64,000 nt of DNA from Bacteroidales bacterium UBA4293. Its GTDB lineage: Bacteria > Bacteroidota > Bacteroidia > Bacteroidales > Bacteroidaceae. The DNA lies in the NCBI GenBank assembly GCA_002395835.1, contig DGVD01000002.1, positions 102,413-166,412 of the forward strand. The letters are read 5' to 3'. The number at the start of each line of letters is the position of its first letter. The first letter of the stretch is position 1. This document shows, in pieces, positions 9,310-16,749 of the stretch. The notes beneath the pieces were generated by a model that searched no databases, was not told the DNA's origin, and was given only the letters and a program-made list of their open reading frames with translations. Made by a program: the position numbers and the translations under genes.

Positions 9310-10059
9310 TTAAAGTGTATCAAGGTAGTGTTGTATCCTGCTTGCTGGGATAACTACCTTTACAAAAGATTCAAAGGATTTTTCTGCAAAGGCAAAAGTA
9401 GTTACATCTAGCTCTCTATGCCAGTTGTACTGGAGATCATGTATATTGAAATGATGTGTCAGGAAGTTTGCCGTATCTTCTCTTATATTTTGTGGTAACG
9501 TCGTCTTAGGGTCGGGTAAGAGAAGTTTTCGTATCAACTTTGATATGTTTTTTACATCTACATCATTCTTTATGGCATATAGCATAAATTCGTAATATCC
9601 ATATAACGAATCACTTTCTATCAGATAGTTCAATTGAACAATAGGGTTCTGGACCACCATTACTTGAAATATATCCTTAACGGAATGGTGATGGGAAATA
9701 CCTTTAATCCATATTGAAATTAGATTTTGTCTATAGTATGCCTTGTTTGTGCTTAGGAATAAGCCTAATGGTTTAAGAATCTCTAAATTGTTCCAAAACT
9801 CTTCTTCTTTCTTGTATGCAGGAGCTGCCAGAAGAAAACTTTTGTAATATAGATTCAGATCTAGCGGTATAAGTCTGGCATAGATTTGTAAACTGTCTTC
9901 ACAGGATGTTTTTTTCCTGTTGCCTAACGTTTCTACCAGAATGAGTTTCAATCGTTTTTGGTCGGCAACAGAAAATTGCTTCATTAGCTCGTGAATACCT
10001 TCCACATCCTTATTTTCAATAAGGTTGTGAAGTAATGTCTTATGTTGAGTGGTCAACAT
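9310..10059 (-). CDS. Unknown protein, last gene of the AraC-GH105 operon
   Basis: A 249-residue protein I do not recognise. It has no signal peptide and no membrane segment. It is rich in Leu, Lys and Asn with mostly helical character (HKTLLHNLIENKDVEGIHELMKQF at the start), which would suit an alpha-helical repeat or scaffold fold, but no repeat unit is clear. It lies 4 bases downstream of the GH105 gene on the same strand, so it is almost certainly cotranscribed with it. No catalytic motif is visible and no function is assigned. Confidence 0.65.
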   Translation of the reverse strand: MLTTQHKTLLHNLIENKDVEGIHELMKQFSVADQKRLKLILVETLGNRKKTSCEDSLQIYARLIPLDLNLYYKSFLLAAPAYKKEEEFWNNLEILKPLGLFLSTNKAYYRQNLISIWIKGISHHHSVKDIFQVMVVQNPIVQLNYLIESDSLYGYYEFMLYAIKNDVDVKNISKLIRKLLLPDPKTTLPQNIREDTANFLTHHFNIHDLQYNWHRELDVTTFAFAEKSFESFVKVVIPASRIQHYLDTL

Positions 10060-10063
10060 TCTT

Positions 10064-11278
10064 TTATTTTTTTATTTTCTCGTATTCTAAACTTGCTAAT
10101 ATAAAAGCAGAAATAGCTCGTTTGTCATTGTCGTGCTTTTGGGCATCGGGACTGCACAAATAATATTCTATAGTACCGTCTTTGTCCATGGATGAACTAT
10201 TTCCTACGCCAATGTTCCCTGTAGCATCTTTCAATGTTAGCTTCCCGTCTTCTTCTAAGATGAAATTGGAAATCAATCCGTTGTATGCCTTTTCAGCTTG
10301 TGGCATATACTTTTCAGACTCTAGTAGCCCAGTTCTGATACCTTTTAACAGCCCATATGTGAGTAAGGATGATGCGGTACTTTCCAGGTAGTTGGAAAGA
10401 CCACAATCTCCAGTTTTGGAAGAATCATAATTGATGAGTTGGAACCAACAGCCACTAGTGTCGTCTTGCCAAGATATTACACCTTTTGCTATTTGGTTTA
10501 AATACTCCTTCAGTTGGTCATACCCAGCCATATTTTTAGGCATGTCTTCCATGGTTTCAATTAAAGCTGCAAACAAATAACCTGTAGAGAGTCCGTTATA
10601 GACCTGTGACGCTCCAGCATAGACTCCTGTTTTCGTAGCCCAAAAGGAATTTATGTTTTGAGGATCTGCGCTCCAATAAGGATATGTTAATTGCATGATT
10701 TCATTGTGTGCTTGCTTTTGAAAGAGGAGGAATTGAACAGCGATATCTGACCATGCAGCTCGATTTTTGATATCGAATTTTACTAGCCATTGTGCATAAA
10801 ATGATGAACCGTCATATAGGTCTTGTAACCACATTTGATTAGGATAAGAATCATCATGTAGGAATCCGGTCTTACCTATATTCTTTTTTATTCTAGGATA
10901 GCTCATCACTAAATAAGAATGTAACCAGTCTGCACATTTCTTGTATTTGTTCTTGTTTTCTGAAGATTCATTTTGCCAGAATTTCAATAAAGCTTTTCCT
11001 GGAAGTATTTGTTCCATTACTCCCTTTTGGAAATCCTTTATTTCTCCGGATTCTAACAATAATGAATCTATGTAAGTTTTTGCAACTTCATATAATGCCT
11101 TTTCTTCTGGATACTGCTCTGCTAAAGTAGCTATAGAATAAGCTAACATACCAGTCGATGAATCCCATCCACCAGATAAATCCTGAGCATGTGATTCTGC
11201 CATTCTAACGGAAAATGGCTTTTGGCTGTAAGTGTTTAAGCAAAAGCAGAATAAGACAGAAAACAGAAACAATTTCAT
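10064..11278 (-). CDS. GH105-type unsaturated glycuronyl hydrolase
   Basis: Secreted or periplasmic hydrolase of the GH88/GH105 superfamily, which removes 4,5-unsaturated uronic acid from oligosaccharides made by polysaccharide lyases (pectin-type substrates for GH105). A signal peptide (MKLFLFSVLFCFCLNTYSQ) is clear. The fold signature is the segment FLHDDSYPNQMWLQDLYDGSSFYAQW, where Asp153 in QDLYDG matches the catalytic aspartate position of the family. The length (404) fits GH105. It is flanked by a plug-only TonB-type gene (4 bases upstream) and an unknown gene (4 bases downstream), under an AraC-type regulator. The exact substrate is inferred. Confidence 0.85.
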   Translation of the reverse strand: MKLFLFSVLFCFCLNTYSQKPFSVRMAESHAQDLSGGWDSSTGMLAYSIATLAEQYPEEKALYEVAKTYIDSLLLESGEIKDFQKGVMEQILPGKALLKFWQNESSENKNKYKKCADWLHSYLVMSYPRIKKNIGKTGFLHDDSYPNQMWLQDLYDGSSFYAQWLVKFDIKNRAAWSDIAVQFLLFQKQAHNEIMQLTYPYWSADPQNINSFWATKTGVYAGASQVYNGLSTGYLFAALIETMEDMPKNMAGYDQLKEYLNQIAKGVISWQDDTSGCWFQLINYDSSKTGDCGLSNYLESTASSLLTYGLLKGIRTGLLESEKYMPQAEKAYNGLISNFILEEDGKLTLKDATGNIGVGNSSSMDKDGTIEYYLCSPDAQKHDNDKRAISAFILASLEYEKIKK

Positions 11279-11282
11279 CTAG

Positions 11283-11969
11283 TTATTTCTTTTTAGTATA
11301 AACTTTAATGACACCATTTGCTCCTTTTACTCCGTACATGTTGGCATCTTTTATTACCTCTATTCTATCCACATCTCCTAAATTCACACCATCGAAATTA
11401 TTTACTTCTACATCATCAAGTAGAAATAGTGGTGTGCTGCTGCTATAGATGGAATTGATGCCTCTGATATTGACCGAAGTTTCATCACCGAAGCCTGAAC
11501 CACCTGAAATGTTTAGTCCAGGAACTCTTCCTCGAAGCGCTTCCATAACGGTAGTATAGCCCTCTTTTTGAAGTTTGTCACCCGTCAGGAGGTTAACTGA
11601 ATTTAAGAATTCACGCCTCTTTACATATCCATAGCCGTAGTCTATGAGTTCCTGGTCTTCTTTTGCAGATTCCACCAGTTGGTCTCCTAATCTGATACGT
11701 AAACTTTTTCTGTTCTGGATAGGAACAAAATAGATACGTTTTTTATAGAGAATCTTTAAGGTATCATCTGCAGCAACGTCAGTAAGACCAAAACGACCTT
11801 TTTTGTCACTGTATGTATATAATTGTGGTGACTTCACATAAATTTTAGCTCTCTTAATGGGCTGTGCCAGTAAATCAGTAACTAATCCATTGAATGGCTC
11901 GCCTTTTTCATCTTGAGCTGTTATGGATAAACTGAAGGCAAATAGTAAAATAAATAGTTTAGTTTTCAT
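11283..11969 (-). CDS. Stand-alone carboxypeptidase-regulatory plus TonB plug domain protein
   Basis: A 228-residue exported protein (signal peptide about residues 1-18). Residues about 25-90 resemble the carboxypeptidase-regulatory-like domain found at the N-terminus of SusC-type receptors (GEPFNGLVTDLLAQPIKRAKIYV). Residues about 115-225 are a TonB-dependent receptor plug (VMEALRGRVPGLNISGG, then SVNIRGINSIYSSSTPLFLLDDVEV and IEVIKDANMYGVKGANGVI). The sequence stops with a normal codon right after the plug, so there is no beta barrel. No frameshift is evident and the next gene follows after 4 bases, so this looks like a designed short form rather than a broken SusC. It may act as a signalling or carbohydrate-sensing partner. 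Confidence 0.85.
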   Translation of the reverse strand: MKTKLFILLFAFSLSITAQDEKGEPFNGLVTDLLAQPIKRAKIYVKSPQLYTYSDKKGRFGLTDVAADDTLKILYKKRIYFVPIQNRKSLRIRLGDQLVESAKEDQELIDYGYGYVKRREFLNSVNLLTGDKLQKEGYTTVMEALRGRVPGLNISGGSGFGDETSVNIRGINSIYSSSTPLFLLDDVEVNNFDGVNLGDVDRIEVIKDANMYGVKGANGVIKVYTKKK

Positions 11970-11975
11970 TTTTGT

Positions 11976-12911
11976 TTAAATATCTCGGTAAGTTGAAGGT
12001 GTCATTCCTGTGCGTTGTTTAAAGTATTTTCCAAAGAAGCTTTGATTTGGAAAATTCATCTGATAGGCTATTTCTTGTATATTCATTTCTGAATATTTAA
12101 GAAGGTTTTTTGCTTCCATAATTACTAAGCCATCAATCCAGTTCGATGGAGTTTGTCCTGAGACTTTTTTAACTACTGCACTCAGGTATTTGGGGCTTAG
12201 ATGCATCTTGTCTGCATAAAACATGACAGAACGTTCATTTATGTAGTGTTTATTCAGCAGCGACATAAATTGTTTGAAATAGAGTTCCTCTCGTGTAGGT
12301 TTCTTTTGCATACCTTTCACGGATTCTGCCAAATCGGACATGATGGAAATAATTTCATATCCGAAGACAGATGTTTGTGCTTTTACTTTTTTTGAATAAC
12401 AGGAATCTTTAGGGTCTTCCATAATTATCCTGTGAGTTATGGATAATAGGTCATTCAGCAAAAGCGATTTATCTGGTGTTATCCTTATGGATAATTGTTC
12501 TCTAAGTTGCGTGAGGTGAGGAAGTAAAGTCTGAATGGACAAGTTCATTTCAGTAGTGAAGGATGAATCTGTCACAATTCCCCAACCTTTTGCATGCTGT
12601 GGTAATTTTTTAAATTGCAGGATTGAGCCAGGTGTGCATATAAAAATAGTATTTTTACGTATGGTGTACTCCTGCATATTGCAAATGATAGATGCATCAC
12701 CTTCCATTTCATGACACAATAAAATGAAGGTTGCATCGTTTATTCTAGTTGGATAAATCAGGATTTGGTTTCCTTCCTCTGCTTCTTGACTATTTACCAG
12801 GGGGAAGAGTATGAACTTGTCTTCATAGATGCTCATGCTCCCCGATGAAATTTTACTCAGTTGTAAGATGCGTTGGAATGAAAACGTAGTTAGTCTTCCT
12901 TGTTTCTCCAT
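11976..12911 (-). CDS. AraC-family transcriptional regulator
   Basis: A 311-residue regulator with an N-terminal ligand-sensing region (about 1-190) and a C-terminal AraC DNA-binding domain (about 215-311). The two helix-turn-helix units are visible in MFYADKMHLSPKYLSAVVKKVSGQTPSNWI and NIQEIAYQMNFPNQSFFGKYFKQRTGMTPSTYR, the classic family signature. As first gene of the leftward operon with the plug protein and GH105, it probably controls them in response to a sugar, but no effector can be named. The start at 12911 is supported by promoter-like elements just upstream. Confidence 0.92.
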   Translation of the reverse strand: MEKQGRLTTFSFQRILQLSKISSGSMSIYEDKFILFPLVNSQEAEEGNQILIYPTRINDATFILLCHEMEGDASIICNMQEYTIRKNTIFICTPGSILQFKKLPQHAKGWGIVTDSSFTTEMNLSIQTLLPHLTQLREQLSIRITPDKSLLLNDLLSITHRIIMEDPKDSCYSKKVKAQTSVFGYEIISIMSDLAESVKGMQKKPTREELYFKQFMSLLNKHYINERSVMFYADKMHLSPKYLSAVVKKVSGQTPSNWIDGLVIMEAKNLLKYSEMNIQEIAYQMNFPNQSFFGKYFKQRTGMTPSTYRDI

Positions 12912-12933
12912 ATTGATTTAAATTATTTGCAGA

Positions 12934-12950
12934 CAAATATAACAAATATA
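12934..12950 (-). promoter_or_regulatory. Candidate -7 elements for the AraC-GH105 operon
   Basis: Two overlapping-register copies of TATATTTG on the minus strand (plus-strand CAAATATA at 12934-12941 and 12943-12950) fit TAnnTTTG. No clear -33 element pairs with either, so the exact start is unsure. Confidence 0.4.
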
Positions 12951-12997
12951 ATCTAAAGGTGGTAGGAAAAGCGAATAAATTTGTGGGAATTTTGACT

Positions 12998-13035
12998 AAA
13001 AAGGCAGTCCTTCATAAGAAGGTCTGCCTTTTTTT
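12998..13035 (-). terminator. Intrinsic terminator after the FHA gene
   Basis: Inverted repeat AAAGGCAG ... CTGCCTTT with an inner CCTTC/GAAGG extension, followed on the minus strand by a T run. It lies just past the stop of the zinc ribbon-FHA gene (13038) and separates that operon from the AraC operon. Confidence 0.8.
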
Positions 13036-13037
13036 CC

Positions 13038-13574
13038 TTATTTATTTTCGTTTTGTTCTTTTTCATGTAGAATTAGGGTAGTAGCACCGCAAGTAATGAT
13101 GTCACCATCATGAATTCTACGTTTTTCTTTTTTCTTTAGTATCTCGTCCATTACAAAGGTTCCTGTGCTGCTTTCATTATCCATCACCGTATAGACAGGT
13201 TCTCCGGCACGATTTAGACTGACATTCACGATGCAGTGATGTCTGTCCATACTAGGATCGGAAGTCTGTACTGGATTAGAAATCTCCGTACCCCGGTTGT
13301 AACGTCCTATTTCATTGTCACCTAACGACAGGGGAAGTTCCTGACGGAATGCAAATACGTTTTCTACTACCGTGATGTATCCGAACTCAGCTTTCTTCTC
13401 TTCTTCATAGGTCTCATCTTTTGCATGTTGGGCAGCCAGCTTGCTCACACCCATTCTGATGCTGAATTCTTTATTGCAATTCTCACATTTGAATACGAGA
13501 GATTGGCCAAGTTGATACTTGGTTTCGTCAAAAATAATATAATGGTCGCATTTGGGGCAACGTACACGTTTCAT
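13038..13574 (-). CDS. Zinc ribbon plus FHA domain protein
   Basis: A 178-residue cytosolic protein. An N-terminal zinc ribbon uses Cys6-x2-Cys9 and Cys30-x2-Cys33 (the MJ0042-type pattern RCPKCDHYIIFDETK). Residues about 85-170 form an FHA domain, which binds phosphothreonine: GRYNRG, SDPSMDRHHCIV and the closing DNESSTGTFV are the expected FHA loops (G-R, S-x-x-H, N-G-like). It follows the HU/SPOR gene after 7 bases and is probably cotranscribed. The binding partner is unknown; a role in a Ser/Thr kinase pathway is inference. Confidence 0.88.
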   Translation of the reverse strand: MKRVRCPKCDHYIIFDETKYQLGQSLVFKCENCNKEFSIRMGVSKLAAQHAKDETYEEEKKAEFGYITVVENVFAFRQELPLSLGDNEIGRYNRGTEISNPVQTSDPSMDRHHCIVNVSLNRAGEPVYTVMDNESSTGTFVMDEILKKKEKRRIHDGDIITCGATTLILHEKEQNENK

Positions 13575-13581
13575 AAAAGAA

Positions 13582-14658
13582 TTATTTTATTTCCTTTACC
13601 CAAGCCTTTTTGAACTCTGGAATATGCTTTAACTCATTCAGTTTACGATAAGCTTCGTCTTGGGTATTGAATTGGGAATAAATAATACTGATGAATTTAT
13701 CCTCTTGAATCTCAGCCTGAATGCCTTCACGCTCATAGAGACGATTGATAAACGTTTGTGCATTCTTTTTTCCTACTTGGCAGGCCAGAACTAATGTATA
13801 TTTCCCGGTTTCTTTAGGGGTTACTACAGTTTCTTCGGCTTTAGAATCGGTCTTTATTTCTTCTGTCTCTTTAGCTTTTACGGTAGGGGTGGCAACATTG
13901 TTTGTAGTTTTCATCCCCATAGCATCAATCACCTTGGTTACCATAGACCTGCTATCTTCAGTCATGGTTTGAGACATGGTCTTTTTCATCTCAGAGGTAG
14001 CTTTACCCAGGTTTGTAGCAAACGGTAGAGCTAAAAGGGAAATGAAGATGACAGCAATAGCCGCTGCAGCTATGTTGATGTAACGCTCGCGTTTTCTGCT
14101 GCGAGGCTTCATCTCTACTATCTTCTTTTCCGTTTCGCGGATGAATGCAGGCTCCAATGCTGCTTCTGCCTTTTTCTGAGCCACTAATTTAGCAGCTTCT
14201 ATAGCAGCCTTTTCCTCTGCCTGTTCCTTGGTGAGTTGCTGGATAGTCTTAAACTCGAAAGAACTTAATCCGTAAAGATTGGGCGACAAGATACCTGCTT
14301 CTAGAGGCTTGAAGGTGTATTGTCCTTGTATATTCTCACGAAGTACTCCGATGCCGTGAAGTTCATATTCACCTTCTTTATGAAGAATGTCTTCCAGCTT
14401 CTGTACTTTAGAATTAACTATTCTGATGGCTTCCGGATAAGAGGCATCGTATGCTGTCATGTAGGATTGAACCAGTAACCCGTCGTTCAGCTTCATTGCC
14501 GGATTAAAGCCCAGGGTGCGATAGGGGGGTAGAAAAAGATTTTCTTCTTCCACACGACGTGCAGAGACATGATGGGTTACGAACCCACCAAATCCAGGGA
14601 TGATGACACAGTCATTATCCAATAAAAGAATTTCTATATGTCTAGCTAATTCTATCAC
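13582..14658 (-). CDS. HU-like (CCDC81-type) and SPOR domain membrane protein
   Basis: A 358-residue envelope protein. Residues about 1-140 resemble the bacterial HU-CCDC81 tandem domains (IEILLLDNDCVIIPGFGGFVTHH is the typical start). A single membrane helix lies near residues 195-213, after the basic run KPRSRKRERY. A periplasmic linker leads to a C-terminal SPOR domain (GKYTLVLACQVGKKNAQTFINRL), which binds denuded peptidoglycan at division sites. The topology suggests a link between cytoplasm and septal peptidoglycan. It is the first gene of a two-gene operon with the FHA protein; minus-strand TAACTTTG (plus strand 14663-14670) is 4 bases upstream of the start codon. Confidence 0.87.
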   Translation of the reverse strand: MIELARHIEILLLDNDCVIIPGFGGFVTHHVSARRVEEENLFLPPYRTLGFNPAMKLNDGLLVQSYMTAYDASYPEAIRIVNSKVQKLEDILHKEGEYELHGIGVLRENIQGQYTFKPLEAGILSPNLYGLSSFEFKTIQQLTKEQAEEKAAIEAAKLVAQKKAEAALEPAFIRETEKKIVEMKPRSRKRERYINIAAAAIAVIFISLLALPFATNLGKATSEMKKTMSQTMTEDSRSMVTKVIDAMGMKTTNNVATPTVKAKETEEIKTDSKAEETVVTPKETGKYTLVLACQVGKKNAQTFINRLYEREGIQAEIQEDKFISIIYSQFNTQDEAYRKLNELKHIPEFKKAWVKEIK

Positions 14659-14662
14659 ACTG

Positions 14663-14670
14663 CAAAGTTA
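14663..14670 (-). promoter_or_regulatory. -7-like element at the HU/SPOR gene start
   Basis: Plus-strand CAAAGTTA reads TAACTTTG on the minus strand and fits TAnnTTTG. It is so close to the start codon that the transcript would be nearly leaderless, which is known for some Bacteroidetes genes but lowers confidence. Confidence 0.45.
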
Positions 14671-15020
14671 AAATAATTTCTTTGTTTGAAAAGAAAAAGA
14701 AAACTAAAATAATCGAATTTGTTGAAAAATATTCCCATTTTTATTATTCTGCTGATTTACACTAAAATGGGCCTTTTTTTACGAATTATATCTTTAATAA
14801 AATAGAGGGAATTACCCTCATTTTCAGAGGTTTTTAGCCTTTTCTTTTATTTTAAGGGAGATTGTCTTCTATTTTTACTTTTATGAAGGAGATTGATTTG
14901 TTTGATATTCATTCTCTTAATAAGGAATGGTAGCGCACATTTCTTCTTCCTTTTCTCCCTTTTTCATTTTTTTTCTTGAACTAGTTTCTTATAGAAAACA
15001 GGTTAGTTTCCGTGTATAAT

Positions 15021-15104
15021 AAGATTAGTATTCTTACTGCAGGAAGATTAATATTCTTCAGCCCTTAAGATTAGTAATCTTCCCTCCATAAGATTAGTAA
15101 TCTT
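15021..15104. repeat. Four 15 bp palindromes at exact 23 bp spacing
   Basis: Copies start at 15021, 15044, 15067 and 15090. Copies 3 and 4 are the perfect palindrome AAGATTAGTAATCTT (7-base arms about a central G); copies 1 and 2 are AAGATTAGTATTCTT and AAGATTAATATTCTT. The 8-base spacers (actgcagg, cagccctt, ccctccat) are unrelated to each other. Conserved units with non-conserved spacers point to a protein-binding array or a set of small RNA hairpins (5 bp stem, 5-base loop) in the mtgA 3' region. It is not a CRISPR, since the spacers are far too short. Confidence 0.85.
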
Positions 15105-15138
15105 TATCGCATTAGTATATTGAGGTAGAGTTTGCTCT

Positions 15139-15840
15139 TTATTTGCTTTCCTCCGGTGTCTTCGATGGAAATTCTTTGAAATTCCTCATTTCTCGCAGAA
15201 TCTGCCCTTGACGTTTAATCATGTATTTGCTAGGATTTTTGGAGCTGAATTTAAGAGGATTTGGTAGGGTAGCAGCTATTAATGCACATTGCTGTTTGCT
15301 TAAGTTCAAGGCTTTTGTATTGAAATGTTGTTGTGCCACAGCTTCAGCTCCATATATTCCATCACCCATTTCTATAGAATTCAGGTAAACCTCCATAATC
15401 CGTTCCTTTCCCCAGATAAACTCGATGAGCACTGTAAAATAAGCTTCAAGTCCTTTTCTTACCCACGATGCCTGAGGCCAGAGAAATACGTTTTTGGCTG
15501 TCTGCTGGGAAATGGTACTGGCTCCACGCACTCTTCCTCTTTCTTCTTTTTCCTTGATGGCTTTTTGAATTTCATCGAAATCGAAACCATTGTGAGTTTC
15601 AAAATGAGCATCTTCGCTGGATATGACGGCTAGGGGCATGTATGGACTCATTTCCTCCAGGGGCACCCAGTGGTGTTTCATACGTATGGTTTCTCCCTTT
15701 TGAACCTGCTGAACACACCGTATTACCATGAGGGGGGTGACATAGACAGGCATATATTTATAAACCACTACTGCTAAAAGCGTGCTCCCGAAGAAGAAAT
15801 AGATTAGATTCCTTATTCCTTTTAATATAGAAATGAACAT
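15139..15840 (-). CDS. mtgA: Monofunctional peptidoglycan glycosyltransferase
   Basis: Inner-membrane transglycosylase of family GT51 that polymerises lipid II into glycan strands, without a transpeptidase domain. One N-terminal membrane helix anchors it. Motif 1 SSEDAHFETHNGFDF holds the catalytic glutamate, motif 2 is GASTISQQTAKNVFLW, and motif 3 is GKERIMEVYLNSIEMG. I prefer the ATG at 15840. The in-frame ATG at 15867 lies inside the stem of the terminator of the upstream OmpA gene, and the nine added residues precede the membrane helix without family support. About 233 residues, a normal length. Confidence 0.9.
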   Translation of the reverse strand: MFISILKGIRNLIYFFFGSTLLAVVVYKYMPVYVTPLMVIRCVQQVQKGETIRMKHHWVPLEEMSPYMPLAVISSEDAHFETHNGFDFDEIQKAIKEKEERGRVRGASTISQQTAKNVFLWPQASWVRKGLEAYFTVLIEFIWGKERIMEVYLNSIEMGDGIYGAEAVAQQHFNTKALNLSKQQCALIAATLPNPLKFSSKNPSKYMIKRQGQILREMRNFKEFPSKTPEESK

Positions 15841-15861
15841 GAGGTTTACAGGTAAAAGATA

Positions 15862-15890
15862 AACCATTCCAGGCTGGGCCCGGAATGGTT
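15862..15890 (-). terminator. Terminator-like hairpin between OmpA lipoprotein and mtgA
   Basis: AACCATTCC at 15862-15870 pairs with GGAATGGTT at 15882-15890; on the minus strand it is followed by a T-rich stretch. It lies 22 bases past the OmpA stop. Confidence 0.65.
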
Positions 15891-15911
15891 CAAATGCAAG
15901 ATGTTAGGAAG

Positions 15912-16610
15912 TTATTGTAATGTACCGTTGTTTGCAGCATCAATCATAGCCTGTGAAGCATAGAGGTAAACCTCTACACGACGGCTAGCTGCACGGTTCT
16001 CGGTACCATCAGCATTATACACCAGGTAGTTAGGATCTTCTCCATAACCCTGTGTATTCTGAATCTGTTTTGCATTAACACCACAGTTGTTTGTCAGGTA
16101 GTTCTTAACGGCATTTGCACGGTTCTGGCTCAATGTCAGGTTAGTAGCCTCGGAACCATCGCTTGATGCATATCCGTAGATAGCCACATCACAGTCGTTG
16201 TAAACATTCAGCACCTTAGTAGCAAATTCACGAAGGCTAGTCATTGCACCGCTCTGGAGGTTAGACTTACCAGTAGCGAAAAGGATACCATTGTCGAATG
16301 CTACCTTTACAGCCTCAAGGCCGTTAGCATCGGTTACAGTGGAAACTTCTGCGTTCTGTACCTGAGCTGCAGCAGCTTTAGCCTTATCCATCTTCTTACC
16401 AATCAGCACACCTGCGGTAGTACCTACAGCAGTACCTACAGCTGCACCAATCAATGTGCTATTTTTCTTACCGATAATTTTTCCAACCACAGCACCCAAT
16501 GCTGCACCACCACCAGCACCAATGAGTGCACCATTCTGAGTAGAAGTTCCGCATCCGCTTAATACCATGGTAAAGCAGAGCAGAATAGACAAAAATTTAA
16601 TCTTTTTCAT
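15912..16610 (-). CDS. OmpA-family outer membrane lipoprotein
   Basis: A 232-residue lipoprotein. The signal peptide ends in the lipobox LSGC (lipid on that Cys). A glycine-zipper region follows (GALIGAGGGAALGAVVGKIIG and GAAVGTAVGTTAGVLIG), then a C-terminal OmpA/MotB-like domain (about residues 100-220) with FATGKSNLQ, YGYASSDGSEATNLTLSQNRA and AASRRVEVYLY, which binds peptidoglycan non-covalently. It ties the outer membrane to the wall. It is transcribed from its own promoter-like element (16656-16663) and ends in a hairpin. Confidence 0.92.
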   Translation of the reverse strand: MKKIKFLSILLCFTMVLSGCGTSTQNGALIGAGGGAALGAVVGKIIGKKNSTLIGAAVGTAVGTTAGVLIGKKMDKAKAAAAQVQNAEVSTVTDANGLEAVKVAFDNGILFATGKSNLQSGAMTSLREFATKVLNVYNDCDVAIYGYASSDGSEATNLTLSQNRANAVKNYLTNNCGVNAKQIQNTQGYGEDPNYLVYNADGTENRAASRRVEVYLYASQAMIDAANNGTLQ

Positions 16611-16655
16611 TTTGATAATTTGGATTAAGTTAGTTATTCCATGTGTTTATTAATG

Positions 16656-16663
16656 CAAAGATA
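16656..16663 (-). promoter_or_regulatory. -7 element for the OmpA lipoprotein gene
   Basis: Plus-strand CAAAGATA reads TATCTTTG on the minus strand, a match to TAnnTTTG, 45 bases upstream of the start codon. Confidence 0.6.
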
Positions 16664-16707
16664 TAAAATTTAAGTCTAAAGAACCTTATTTATCGAGGAA
16701 AAATTAT

Positions 16708-16715
16708 TAATTTTG
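16708..16715 (+). promoter_or_regulatory. -7 element for proS
   Basis: TAATTTTG fits TAnnTTTG and lies 34 bases before the proS ATG. It is divergent to the OmpA promoter about 45 bases away. Confidence 0.6.
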
Positions 16716-16749
16716 CGTGCTTTTTTAAGACAATTAAATAAACTAGAAT

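Larger units (their letters stand above)
14659..15138. other. 480-base gene-free AT-rich region
   Basis: No plausible gene on either strand. It holds a 15-base inverted repeat GAGGGAATTACCCTC at 14805-14819 and, nearer the mtgA stop, the four-copy palindrome array described separately. Both flanking genes point left, so it is the mtgA 3' side and the HU/SPOR 5' side. Confidence 0.75.

Noticed and set aside
11283..11969. Frameshifted SusC gene
   Set aside because: No barrel-like sequence continues in any frame; the GH105 gene starts 4 bases after the stop.
15021..15104. CRISPR array
   Set aside because: Repeats are 15 bp palindromes and spacers only 8 bp; no cas genes are near. Geometry does not fit any CRISPR type.
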